Shown here: in pieces, positions 49,163 to 59,300 of the stretch | Numbering within the stretch: position 1 is the first letter of the stretch | How the letters are laid out: each line of letters begins with the position of its first letter | Assembly: GCA_910589415.1 (NCBI GenBank) | Contig: OU342639.1 | Location: 23,940,268-24,004,267 of the forward strand | DNA: 64,000 nt | Direction of reading: 5' to 3' | Source: Malachius bipustulatus | Lineage: Eukaryota > Arthropoda > Insecta > Coleoptera > Melyridae | The notes under the pieces: generated by a model | Databases searched by the model: none | Told to the model about the DNA's origin: nothing | What the model saw: the letters and a program-made list of their open reading frames with translations, nothing else | Program-made: the position numbers and the translations under genes

Positions 49163-50268
49163 CAGCAAATTGCTGCAACGATAAATATAAAATATTCAGC
49201 AAATTGCTGCAACGATAAATATAAAACACTCGAGCGCAAAAGACGTTTCGCAACGTGGGATATTAATTATTTGTCGACCCGGCGTGGTCAATTCGCTACC
49301 CTCCGGGCTTGGAGATGTCGTTCTTTTATCTTTCGTCAGGTGACGGCAGTACTGTTCCCTAAACAATTTGGTTTTCCTTATCCTAACCTGGTCAGATGAT
49401 TCATTAACAGTGAAACAAACAGGAATAATAGAAGAGAGAGAGAGAGAGGAAATTAACTTTACAAGTGACGTTAGCACTATAAACCAAACAAATCTAAAAC
49501 CAATATAAAAGTAGTACCTACCAAAATTGGTAAATGTTACAAAGATAACAGGAATATAAAACAGTCCAAAAGAGACTATCATTATAAATAAAATCTCGAA
49601 CATAATCATAAATAATTATCTCGCAAAAGCGATCCAATCAAAACTCTATGATTAGGAGATTATCGTATAATTTATAATATCTAATAATCAATTAACACTA
49701 CCATAATAGCTTCACCGAAGGTGAACTATTCTTTAAGTCTAAAAAGACAAACTAAATGAATTATTATCAGTCAAGATATTTTCTGATAAACCTAATAAAC
49801 CAAATAAACAAACATAAGGCGCAATATTTATACTTCTAAGCTTATGAACCAATCATATTCTGTTACTAAGGTAACCAAAGACACAATGGACTAAGGTCTA
49901 ATATTTTTATACAAAGAATTTAATAAAAGTGGACTTCAATTGAAAGTCAATAAACAAACCTATCAAATATACAAAATCAAACAGGGAAAATTAAACCCTT
50001 TAAAGCTAAGCACATTTTTAGTCTTTTTATAAACCTACGAAAAGTTAACTCGAAAGCACCATACCAATAACACATTATTAATTACAAGTAATTAATTTCA
50101 GCAATTAAATCAATGCTCAATTCAGAATAAATTTCGTCTGTCCTAAAGGCTAATTTAAATACTTGCATTATAATCTCACCTAATCCTACAATAATTATCC
50201 AAAGAACTAGGAAAGCCTAGAAACAATAGCAAAGTGCTAAAACTAAAATGATTAGGTTACTCAGTAAC
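49163..50268 (+). repeat. Field of short perfect hairpins with differing stems
   Basis: Stems seen: CAGCA/TGCTG (49163, 49197), TCGC/GCGA (49621), TTCACC/GGTGAA (49711), GTCT/AGAC (49737), TTATCAG/CTGATAA (49764), TATGA/TCATA (49843), GTTAC/GTAAC (49862), ATTGA/TCAAT (49939), CTAGG/CCTAG (50207), TAGCA/TGCTA (50227), GTTAC/GTAAC (50256). Loops are mostly 3-5 nt and often AAG or AAAG, and an A-rich AAAC-like stretch usually follows. They appear to be diverged relatives of the upstream tandem units. Confidence 0.7.
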
Positions 50269-50827
50269 ACTCGAGAAGGGGTTACCGATAATGATTACAT
50301 TATTTTAAAATCACATCGAATGTCAAAATGTTTAAACATCATACTCTCCCGAATCTTCTCCTTCTTTTCAGAAATCAAAGGAACCAGAAGACCATCTCAA
50401 CCTAGAGGATAGAATAGACCAATTAATTATAGACAAATTAATTTAGATTTTCAAACAGATCAATGAATCAATTAAAATCAATCAAATTAAAAATTATCAT
50501 CAAAAGCCAGGGAAACCATTAATTATCAATTCAGTCTAATATTGTTTAAAATCCAGGGAAATCAAAACATTTTTCACGAAACTTGAAAGTAGTGGAAATC
50601 GGAGGAAAACTCCTTAACATTGTAAAATCATTTAAAGATTAAGCTTTTTGAATTAAAATGGTCTGAGAAATGGAGTACTTCTTTTTATTTCTCCCAGCAT
50701 CACTTCCCATCAAAATGCTTTCGCTCGCCTTAAGGAACCAGGTCAATTTTTGGTAAGCTTTTCAGGAAGGACAACGGAGATTTCCACCGGGTTTATACAA
50801 GACCCCAGTAAGGTACGTTACAGTTTT

Positions 50828-50845
50828 TGGTGCCGAAACCAGGGA
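50828..50845 (+). other. Primer-binding site
   Basis: TGGTGCCGAAACCAGGGA lies five bases after the 5' LTR. It starts with the TGG that pairs with the CCA end of a tRNA. The matching tRNA species was not identified. Confidence 0.85.
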
Positions 50846-51009
50846 CAAGGCGTTGGAAGTGATGCAGGGAAAATAAAATTAGGGAGGAAAATCGAAAAAC
50901 AAGGAAAAACGTTTCCTCTTAGACCAAAAGTTGAGAAAACCAAAAGGATAGGGGGAGAGATGATGCGAAAAATTTTTTTCTTGTATTACGTTGCCCAACA
51001 TACACACAG

Positions 51010-51073
51010 GTGAATTCATAAGAACCCACAACACACAGGATCATGGTTTTTTTTGTTTTTTCTTAAATTACAG
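51010..51073 (+). other. Alternative short intron (64 nt) in the gag leader
   Basis: CACAG|GTGAAT at 51010 is a second plausible donor for the same acceptor and gives an insect-like intron size. The upstream frame that would join in phase contains no ATG and starts at a TGA (50961), so this splice alone does not supply a Gag start codon. Confidence 0.35.
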
Positions 51074-52707
51074 CTAGAGCTGCAGCTAAGGGTAAGGCTC
51101 GAGCTTATGCTAAGGGTACAGCTAGGGAGTCAGAGAAGAAATCTTCTAAAGGTAAGGCCACCGCCAGTAATGCTACCAACGCCAAGGAGGCTTTGACAAC
51201 GGAAGTAACCCCCGGAGTTGAAGTAGTCCCGCATACTCCAATATCCAGCGGAAGGACTCCAAGGACGGAAGCCCCCTCACAAGCGTCGATGGAGGAGGCG
51301 CCCCTGTCGCTCCATGAACTGCTAGGACAAGTCGCTGATTTGAAGAGACGACTTGCTATCGCGGAGGAACACCAAGAAGGGACTAGCCAAAGACCACCGA
51401 CAACCCCAAATCACCAGACGCCTCGAACCCCAACTAGGAGCCGCAGAATTGTGTGGGATCCCGACACTGGCAGACGATCCCCTACCCAGACGAATGCACC
51501 AGAATACTCGAGAAGTGTGTGTGTAGAACCGGATGGGTCCGCTCTAGCCACTGCTCCGACACTTCTCGAGAGCTACCAAAACGCGAGGACCCCCGTAGGC
51601 CCAGCACTTCCCATGGAGGCGCCCCTACAGAGAACCATGGCCCGAATGCCTCAACAAGCAATATATGTGCGCAATGCACCAGCGCCACCTACATTTCGGC
51701 CGTCGGAAACCAATCCACAAAGGTTCCTACAAGATCTGGAAGCTTTCGGGAAACGCATGGGACTAGTTGAGGAAGAACTTATGGGAATGGTCCCGGAATG
51801 CATGAAAGAATCAGCCCGGGATTGGTGGACTCTAGTGTCTGAGACGACGAGGGACTATCCCAGTTTTAGACGAAAATTTCTAGGAGAATTTTGGTCGGCA
51901 CGCCACCAACGGCAACTCCGCATGAAGATAAGCGCGGGGCAGTGGAAACACGGACAGAGTATGGCAGAATACTTCCTGCATATTTACAGTCAAGCCAGGT
52001 TACTAACCACCCCGATAGCGGATGAACAACTGGTCGAGGAGGTTATGGAACACTACCCTCCGCAGACCAGAGCCCTATGGTCTGCTAGGGAATACTCGTC
52101 ATTGGAGGACACGGTACGATTCCTTCGGGTACAAGATTTAATTTTCGGCAAGAAGGAAAATTTCGGGAAAACGCCCCCACAGCCCGACCGATCAAGGGTG
52201 ATGAGACAGGCGTACGTCCGAGCGAATCAACACTTTCCTTACAACCTGCCCCGAGCACCAACTACGTCAGTAGGGGTGAACCCGAACAGCCTGCCGAAAG
52301 AAGTTGGAAGAGTTGTGGACCCGACGCCCACTATCTATTCCGACCAGAGCCTGGAACCAACGCGCCGGCCAGATCCAGGGAATTCACTGCAGCGAACACA
52401 GGGCCCAGGAAATTGGCAGACACCCCGGCCAGTGAGTACTTCATGTTATCCACGCTATAATCAAGACCAGCCGCCGAAAAATCACACCCGTAGACCACCG
52501 TACCATACACGTCCCGCCCCATTTGAAAGGTCCGAACAAAGAACAAGATTCGCGGCCAGGGATGCCCATCGGACCTCGACTGGGAATTCCAACACATCAA
52601 ACCCCGTTCGGAGGAATGACTATGAAGTCCAGAAAGCTGGGCCCCGCCAGAGTAGTAAGCCCAGCCATGGGTCGGGAAACGAACGGAGGCTACATCCTTG
52701 GCTGTAA
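51074..52707 (+). CDS. gag: Gag polyprotein, main exon
   Basis: Open from just after the 3' splice site to TAA at 52705; 544 codons before the stop. A lysine/alanine-rich leader (AAAKGKARAYAKG) leads to a leucine-rich helix likely to be a coiled coil (LHELLGQVADLKRRLAIAEE). A Retrotrans_gag-like capsid region follows (RDWWTLVSETTRDYPSFRRKF, then QWKHGQSMAEYFLHIYSQAR) with the W-x(9)-F-x2-F spacing and the Q-x-x-x-S-x-x-E-Y-x-x-x-F motif. The C-terminal third is rich in P, R, Q and S and has no CCHC zinc knuckle. The first in-frame ATG is at 51289, so unspliced RNA could give a Gag of 472 residues lacking the leader. The neighbour pol is in the -1 frame. Confidence 0.9.
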
Positions 52708-52737
52708 GGGGTGTAAGACCAAACCGAATTACAGCCA
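52674..52737 (+). promoter_or_regulatory. Gag-Pol -1 frameshift signal
   Basis: The heptamer GGGAAAC (52674-52680) is in the X XXY YYZ register with respect to gag (G GGA AAC), and pol is in the -1 frame. A 9-bp perfect stem TGGCTGTAA / TTACAGCCA (52699-52707, 52729-52737) follows after 18 nt and includes the gag stop. The spacer is longer than the usual 5-9 nt, so a further structure may be involved. Confidence 0.8.
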
Positions 52738-55700
52738 CTACTCCCAAACCGCCTAGCACAACGGAGAACCTCATTACCATGTGGCGCCCAACAATGCCGC
52801 TCAGTACGCCTTTAATAGACCTGGACGTGTGTGAACATCGGACGGAGGCCTTGCTGGATACCGGAAGTGAGATATCCGCAATCTCCGAGGAGTTCTGGAA
52901 CCAAATCAAGGAACGGAGTCCACAACCACTACTTCCCTTACATACCATCCAAGTGTTGGGCGCTTTTGGTCGCAGCAAAAATATTTCTCGGCAGGTCTAC
53001 GTGACCTTCTCGATAAAAGGTGAAGAGTTCCATGCTACCTGCCTCATCATCCCACAATTGATAAAGCCGATTATCCTTGGATACGATTGGTTGGCCCAAC
53101 AGCAGAGCATTCTAGACACCGACCGGAATACTCTGACTATCGGTAAGCGGACTCCACCTCTAGAATTTCTGTTTAAAGAGAGTCATATCGACTCCCCGTC
53201 CCTAAGCCCTGCCGAGGAATTGGAGGAAGCGGAGATGATCGCCTTACTCCCACAAGGCAATCGGACCGCTGCAGTTCCTGAAACAAAGCAAACTGAAGGG
53301 CCACCTTTGGAGACGGCAATCTGCGACCGTCTGCCGGAACCACAGAGAAGGGCGTTGCATGCACTACTTATGAAGCACCGAGAAGTATTCAACAAATCAC
53401 CGGGTCTTATCAAAGGATACACGCACGAAATCAAAATGAAGCCACATGTTCCTTTTAGTCGACGGTCTTATCCCGTACCATTCGCCCTTCGACGGGAGGT
53501 GGAAGAAAAATTGGCAGAAATGGAGGATAAGGGAATCATCACCCGCGCGGCTTCGCCGTATTCCAGCCCGATGACGGTTGTCAAAAAGAAGGATGGGGGC
53601 GTGCGGATCTGTTTGGATGCCCGACAGCTAAATGAATGTATGGTTAGCGACCAGGAATGCCCTCCTAGTACGATGGAGTTGCTACAACGCTTCCATGGGG
53701 TAAATTGCCTAACCAGCCTCGACCTGACCGAATCATATTGGCAAGTGCCTTTGCACCCGGATAGCCAACAATTTACGGCTTTCGCATACAATGGTCGGAG
53801 CTACGTCTACCAAGTTCTACCGTTCGGCTTAAAAACAGCTGTCGCCAGTTTTTCTCGATGCCTGGACTTGATCCTGGGACCTGAATTACGGCAATACACC
53901 ACTAATTATGTGGATGATATCCTGGTCACATCAACAACCTGGGAAGAACATTTGGACCACCTGGACAAGGTTCTTACGAGATTACGCACAGCCGGCTGTA
54001 CGTTGAACATCGGCAAGTCAAAATTCATGGAGCCGGAGATAATTTTTTTGGGACACGTAATCACCAGTAGGGGGATTCGGAAGGACCCCGGAAAAGTGAG
54101 GGCGATTCAGGAATTCCCCACTCCTCACAATCAACGAGAACTCCGTGGTTTCTTGGGACTAATTAACTACTATCGAGCTTTTTGTCCATCATTCAGTGAC
54201 TTAACCCAAGAATTGAGACCTTTGTTGGTTCACAAGACCAAATGGAGATGGGGGCCCGTTGAGGAAGAGTGTTTCCGGAGAGTTAAAGTGAAGTTCCTCC
54301 AGGAAGTGGAGTTAATACACCCCGATCCAAAGAAACCATTCTTCCTAGAGACTGATAGCTCCGGCTATGGGCTCGGTGCGGTCCTGTATCAAGAACAGGA
54401 TGATGGGAAGCCCGGAGTCATCAGTTTTTTAAGCCGAAGTCTAAGGACCGCTGAGTTGAACTATACGACTACGGAGAAGGAGCTGCTGGCCATCGTCTTT
54501 GCCCTGTTGAAGCTCCGCCTCTATTTGACCGGGGCTAGGTTCACCATAAGAACCGATCATCATGCGTTGACCTTCGTTAAGCAATGCCGATTCCTCAACG
54601 AGAGGATGACCCGATGGATATTGTTTTTGCAACAATTTGAGTTTGAGATCCAACACATTCCTGGAAGTAAGAATCGGGTCGCAGACCTCCTATCCAGGCA
54701 CCCGGTGGGATACCACGAGAGGAAACCAGAACCACTCCCCTACATGGCCCTGATGACCGTACCCGTACCGCCCGCGCTGAAGACCCAACTGCGACAGCTG
54801 GGACCACTACAAAGGGAAGACCCTTACGGGGAGTATATTTTCCGGCTGAAGGAGGACCAGGGGAGGAAATTAACTCCTCGTGAAGAACGATTAATGCACT
54901 CTTTCGTCATAAATGAAGGGATTTTGCTACACAAGCCACCAATGCCTCAAGGAACCAAAGTATATATTCCTGAGTCGGTGCGTCGTGACGTGGTTGAATA
55001 TTACCATAAAGAACTCGGACATGCCGGGGGACATAAAGTGCATTGGATTCTCAGTCAGCTGGTCTATTGGAAGAATATGCGACGAGCGGTCTGTCGACAA
55101 TGTGCCGCCTGCGAGATATGCCAGAAAGCCAAATTCCCCAATGCATACTCCCGTGGCGACCTACAACCAATCCTCACAAAGCGCTGTGGTGAGTTAGTAG
55201 CCGTCGACTTCTTCGGGCCTTTGCCCCAGGCAAGAGGGGGAATGAAATATGTGTTCCTCGCGGTGGACGTGTTCTCCAAATATGTGTTGGTTGCAGCAGT
55301 ACGCAGGGCCACCAGCCGAGCCGCGCTGAGGGTAATCGAAAACCAGCTCATGCCCGCTATCAATACAGAAGCCATCCTAAGTGACCACGGTTCGCAATTC
55401 ACGTCACCAGTCTGGCGTAAGGGGTTACAGGCCTTGGGGATACGAGCCACCTTTTCATCAATCAGGCACCCGCAATCAAATCCAGCCGAGAGGTGCATGC
55501 GGGAATTGGGTAGGATACTGCGAACGTATTGCCATGGAAAACATACGACCTGGCCACAATACTTACCGGCTATTCAAGAATGCCTCAACAGTCTACCACA
55601 TTCTAGCACCGGGTATGCACCCATGCAGGTCCTCCATAACCGTATGCCTAAATATACGTTACATCAATTGTTAATCGGATATCTGCCTCCCGGACAGGAC

Positions 55701-56003
55701 CCAGTGCCGGTAGATGTCCAGAGAGCCGTATCGGAGAGATTAATTCGCGAGGGGGAGAAACGCCGCCGAATGGCCCGCCGTGGAAAGAGAACAGAATTCA
55801 ACCTGGGCGACTTGGTGCTTTTACGGACCCCCCAGCAATCAAAAGCCATCGACAAATTTAGCCAGAAATTGGCTCTTCTTTACCAGGGTCCCTTCCGCGT
55901 CATTGGGAAGCCGTACACTAACGTATACACCCTCGGAAATGTCACTCGGCCTACAAGGATCGGAAACTATAACGTCAACAACCTAATTCCGTTTCGGGCC
56001 TAA
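52680..56003 (+). CDS. pol: Pol polyprotein: protease, reverse transcriptase, RNase H, integrase
   Basis: Intact frame of 1,107 codons, made as a Gag-Pol fusion by -1 frameshifting. Counting from the TTG at 52698: protease active site LLDTGSEIS (DTG 54-56); RT fingers and palm with LTSLDLTESYWQV (about 339-350), VLPFGLKTA and catalytic YVDD (404-407); connection and RNase H with FFLETDSSGYGLGAVLY (D553) and RTDHHAL (D620). In the integrase, the zinc-binding region has HKELGHAGGH and CAACEIC, and the core has D837, D896 and E931 (34 residues between the last two, so DD35E). The C-terminal part GDLVLLRTPQ..LYQGPFRV resembles the GPY/F module; no chromodomain. All catalytic residues are present. 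Standard Ty3/gypsy order. Confidence 0.97.
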   Translation, partial: RTEATSLAVRGVRPNRITATTPKPPSTTENLITMWRPTMPLSTPLIDLDVCEHRTEALLDTGSEISAISEEFWNQIKERSPQPLLPLHTIQVLGAFGRSKNISRQVYVTFSIKGEEFHATCLIIPQLIKPIILGYDWLAQQQSILDTDRNTLTIGKRTPPLEFLFKESHIDSPSLSPAEELEEAEMIALLPQGNRTAAVPETKQTEGPPLETAICDRLPEPQRRALHALLMKHREVFNKSPGLIKGYTHEIKMKPHVPFSRRSYPVPFALRREVEEKLAEMEDKGIITRAASPYSSPMTVVKKKDGGVRICLDARQLNECMVSDQECPPSTMELLQRFHGVNCLTSLDLTESYWQVPLHPDSQQFTAFAYNGRSYVYQVLPFGLKTAVASFSRCLDLILGPELRQYTTNYVDDILVTSTTWEEHLDHLDKVLTRLRTAGCTLNIGKSKFMEPEIIFLGHVITSRGIRKDPGKVRAIQEFPTPHNQRELRGFLGLINYYRAFCPSFSDLTQELRPLLVHKTKWRWGPVEEECFRRVKVKFLQEVELIHPDPKKPFFLETDSSGYGLGAVLYQEQDDGKPGVISFLSRSLRTAELNYTTTEKELLAIVFALLKLRLYLTGARFTIRTDHHALTFVKQCRFLNERMTRWILFLQQFEFEIQHIPGSKNRVADLLSRHPVGYHERKPEPLPYMALMTVPVPPALKTQLRQLGPLQREDPYGEYIFRLKEDQGRKLTPREERLMHSFVINEGILLHKPPMPQGTKVYIPESVRRDVVEYYHKELGHAGGHKVHWILSQLVYWKNMRRAVCRQCAACEICQKAKFPNAYSRGDLQPILTKRCGELVAVDFFGPLPQARGGMKYVFLAVDVFSKYVLVAAVRRATSRAALRVIENQLMPAINTEAILSDHGSQFTSPVWRKGLQALGIRATFSSIRHPQSNPAERCMRELGRILRTYCHGKHTTWPQYLPAIQECLNSLPHSSTGYAPMQVLHNRMPKYTLHQLLIGYLPPGQDPVPVDVQRAVSERLIREGEKRRRMARRGKRTEFNLGDLVLLRTPQQSKAIDKFSQKLALLYQGPFRVIGKPYTNVYTLGNVTRPTRIGNYNVNNLIPFRA

Positions 56004-56318
56004 CACCATCATCATCCACTAAATTATGCTATTTACCGACCTTTTTCTTTGTGTGAAGGAATTTTCCTGTTTGCGACTATATGTAATGTCTCCGAGTAGG
56101 GGTTTTGGTTTCTCCGATGGGTCGACTAGGAAGCCAAAATCTTTCGATACTCTGAGGGCCATCATTAAAGCAAACCACAACAAACATTAACAAATGAGAC
56201 AAGGAAACCATACCTCCTGCAGAAGACTTCCTCCTAGAGTTAAATTTTTTATTTTTCTTCGTTTTTATGGTTGCCCGAACCGGGCTATTCCCCTTACAGT
56301 GAATATACCGATCCAGGC
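56004..56318 (+). other. Short pol-LTR spacer, no env
   Basis: 315 bp between the pol stop and the polypurine tract, with no ORF resembling an envelope. Confidence 0.8.
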
Positions 56319-56329
56319 AAGGGGGAGAA
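56319..56329 (+). other. Polypurine tract
   Basis: AAGGGGGAGAA directly abuts the TG of the 3' LTR, the plus-strand priming position. Confidence 0.9.
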
Positions 56330-59300
56330 TGAAACGAACCGAGATTCATCCAAATAAAAAAATATCACCTCTATCAAACACCGCCAATTTTTTTGCTAAT
56401 CATCTGAGAAATCACCAGCTTTCAAGGATAAAAAAAAAATTTTTTCTTTCAAGTTCAAATCTCTCCACCGGAATATTTCTAAAGTAAATAAAGTACCTAC
56501 CCTATTAGTGCAACGATCAAAAGGACGCCGCATTGCAAAGCTAATTCAAACTTCCTAACAATACAATAGGAACCTTTCCTTTTATGAATATGTTTCATAA
56601 ATTTCAATACCAACGTTTCTTTCCCAGCGATATGGTCTAGAGTTACATTTAGCTAATGCACAAATAAGTGGCCAACTTATTTGAATATAATAGAATTTTA
56701 CAACCTAAGCGAGACGTAAAGTCTCCATACAACAAAACTTTTCGAGGTAGGTAGTAAAATTTTAATGGGCTGCCGTGAAATCGCTGAGACACTCTAATGG
56801 GCAGTTTATTGTTACAAACAGGAAGAAAGTAGGTCCTAAATAAACCGAACCGAAATTGCTTTAGTCTAATGGCCCTAGGACTAGACATTCAAAGGGGGGC
56901 CGCTCGGTTCAAAGGTAGCTCCTTTGAATTTACAAACAATATAGACGAAGATCCAGGAAGAGAGGAATGGTGATTGAAGACAGGTATCCACAGGGGCACT
57001 TAAAAACTCATTAGAGAACCTACGTCACAAGAGAAGAGTGTAGGTCAACTGGGGTTGGTTAAACCGAATGGAAAAGGATTCCGATTGGAAGGGGACCACA
57101 ACACATCCGCCCACTGCCCGGGATTTCTGGAGGAACGCGGAAGTTTTACAAGAAAGGAGAAGGCAGTTGGAAGACAGTCTCCGAAACGACGACATCGCGC
57201 CGCATTGCAAAGAGCTTTGGAGTTCGCGTTTCCGTGTGTCTTAAATAGAACTTTAAGAAAAAGTGTTAAAGTACAAGTTCAGTGAGTGTGAGAAGATGCC
57301 GAAGGTAACGAATAGATCTGGTGTTTCGGGAGACCCATCCTCCAATGTACCAAGAAAGTTGAGGACCGCTAAGGCGTTCCACGGAGTTCCAAGGGACCAA
57401 AAGGTGAAGGACAAAACGTCCAAGAAGGACGGGACTGCCGACCCCATGTGCCCACCTCCGGGGGAGTTAGTCAATTTCCCAGAAGACGAGCTCGAAGACA
57501 CAGGTCAGAACTATTAATTATTACCTTCCAGGGAGAGGCTTCCAGCTAATTTGGTTTCTTTGTTTTTTTGGGAGAATTTTTGAAATCACATACATCCATG
57601 GTAGTTTGCAATATAGATTTTTTTCCGTCAGCCAGTCAATTCGCCAAGTTTTCAAATCAGAATCGAGTCATTATCACCTATCTTCAGTAGAGGGCTCATT
57701 TACCAAATTTTGAATCATGAGTACCTATTGTTTTTTCTTTGAAAATAAAGAATAAGGAAGCCATCAAACAGGGGAAGCCTACTTTCTGCTGAGGAAGCTT
57801 ATGTACAATTATGTTTGAATTTCGTCTAGCATTTAGAATCAGTGACTCTAATTAACATTCTTGCCTACCTTATAAGTGGTTATGATTATGATTATTGTTA
57901 TATGTACAAATATGATGAATTTGCCTGTGTGTTGTTCGGTTCGATTTTTGTTGAGACCAATAAATTTGTAATTTGAGATTTATGATCTCTCCAAGAGTGC
58001 ATTTGCCCTAATTAATTCTGATCTACCGATGTGGGGTATAGGGAGATTATTTTGCATTTTATTTAATCAAATTTTAAACCAATCATTATCAACCGATATG
58101 GTAAAACCCTTGAAAAAGATATTTAATTACTACTTATGGCATTTCCTCTAGGAACAATAAAGCCAAATTCATTAATTTCCGAATCAATCAATTTTAGAAT
58201 TAATTCATGCTAAGGCACTTAAAGCAAAATATGAAATGACCAAATGAAATTAATCCACTTAAAATCAAGTGGTTCGTTTTTTTTTACAAAACTCTCTTTC
58301 GTTTTTTTCTCCGCGACAACATTCGCCAGAATGTAATTAAAAAGGGTAGTAAGATGACTCATTGGGGTTTAAGGCTTCCGTTTCAAAGAAAACGCAAGCG
58401 TGTGAGTGAGAAGGCAAACAGTGTGACAGTAGTTAGTAGTAGAGCAAAGAAAAGGGTTAAAAGGCCATGTGTGGAACTTGGACACAATGAGTTCATGTAA
58501 GTACCTTTCGATCTAGGACCTGTTAATGAATTATTGTTTGTCTATACACTGGCGCTCGGAGAATGAGGCAGTGTTAATTCAATGAAAAATCAAGCTTTTA
58601 TAAGCATCTATGCATTCTGGGTTTATATCAAAAGAACCTCTGGTTGGTATATAGGCTGTTTAGGTGGGAGATACCTAGTTTATTAATAAAGCTAATAAAC
58701 TATATCTTTGCAGATAGCACTAGCACTATGGTTTGAATATCGAATAAGATCAGTTTCATGATCTCAGCTAAGATTTGGTAAATTTTCTTACCAAGACTTA
58801 TATTTTCCATTTGTGACAATAAAGAAATAATTATCAGGTGCATTTCCAATAATCAACACGTTCCAATAGCCGAGTTTCAACACAGACTCTCACAGTCGAA
58901 ATATACCTATGAGATCATCTTTCTAAATGATATTGCTCATTTACAATATTTTCCTAGCTTCATCTAATAATCAGGGAAATGTCTCAGCACTCACAATCAC
59001 TACGAAAAGGACCGATTAATTTTATTGTCAGCACTTCTTCAGTTTTTCTTCATTGTACGATGAACCTCTCAACTTTAAAACAACAGAAAAAGAGCCAAAC
59101 ATTTTCTCTCTTTTTCGAATAATCTTTTATCGACGTTTCCATGCAAAAAGTTCATACACTTCAAATTATCCGGCTTTTCCGGAAACCAATCAAGGAAGAT
59201 GACCCCAGTTTCTCTGGGACTTCATCAAGAAATTATTATTTTATCAAACAAGTATCCGTTCCTGGAAACTACATACTAAGCACATTTTAATTGTTTGTCG

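Larger units (their letters stand above)
45070..50822 (+). repeat. 5' LTR, 5,753 bp
   Basis: It begins TGAAACGAACCG and ends AGGTACGTTACA. A GC-richer block (about 45600-46260) holds a 58-codon ORF and the proposed Gag first exon, the rest is very AT-rich, and a hairpin array fills 48476-50268. AATAAA signals at 46484 and 46699 are candidates for the RNA 3' end when present in the 3' LTR, which would make U5 about 4 kb. The transcription start was not located. It must lie upstream of the Gag exon, probably between 45600 and 45800. Confidence 0.97.
46244..51073 (+). other. Proposed 4,830-nt intron crossing the LTR/internal boundary
   Basis: It starts GTCAGA and ends with a long T-rich tract followed by TTACAG (51045-51073). 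It would remove most of the LTR leader and the primer-binding site from the gag message, so genomic RNA for reverse transcription must stay unspliced. This is inferred from splice signals and phase only. Confidence 0.5.

Noticed and set aside
49115..49399. 94-codon plus-strand ORF in the LTR
   Set aside because: No domain; much of it is the duplicated CAGCA..TGCTG block and AT-rich sequence.
52708..52744. Pseudoknot GGGGT/ACTCC behind the frameshift stem
   Set aside because: Pairs on paper, but loop lengths of 0 and 2 nt cannot span the stems in a standard H-type pseudoknot.
52331..52978. 215-codon minus-strand ORF over the gag/pol junction
   Set aside because: Antisense shadow of intact gag and pol frames.
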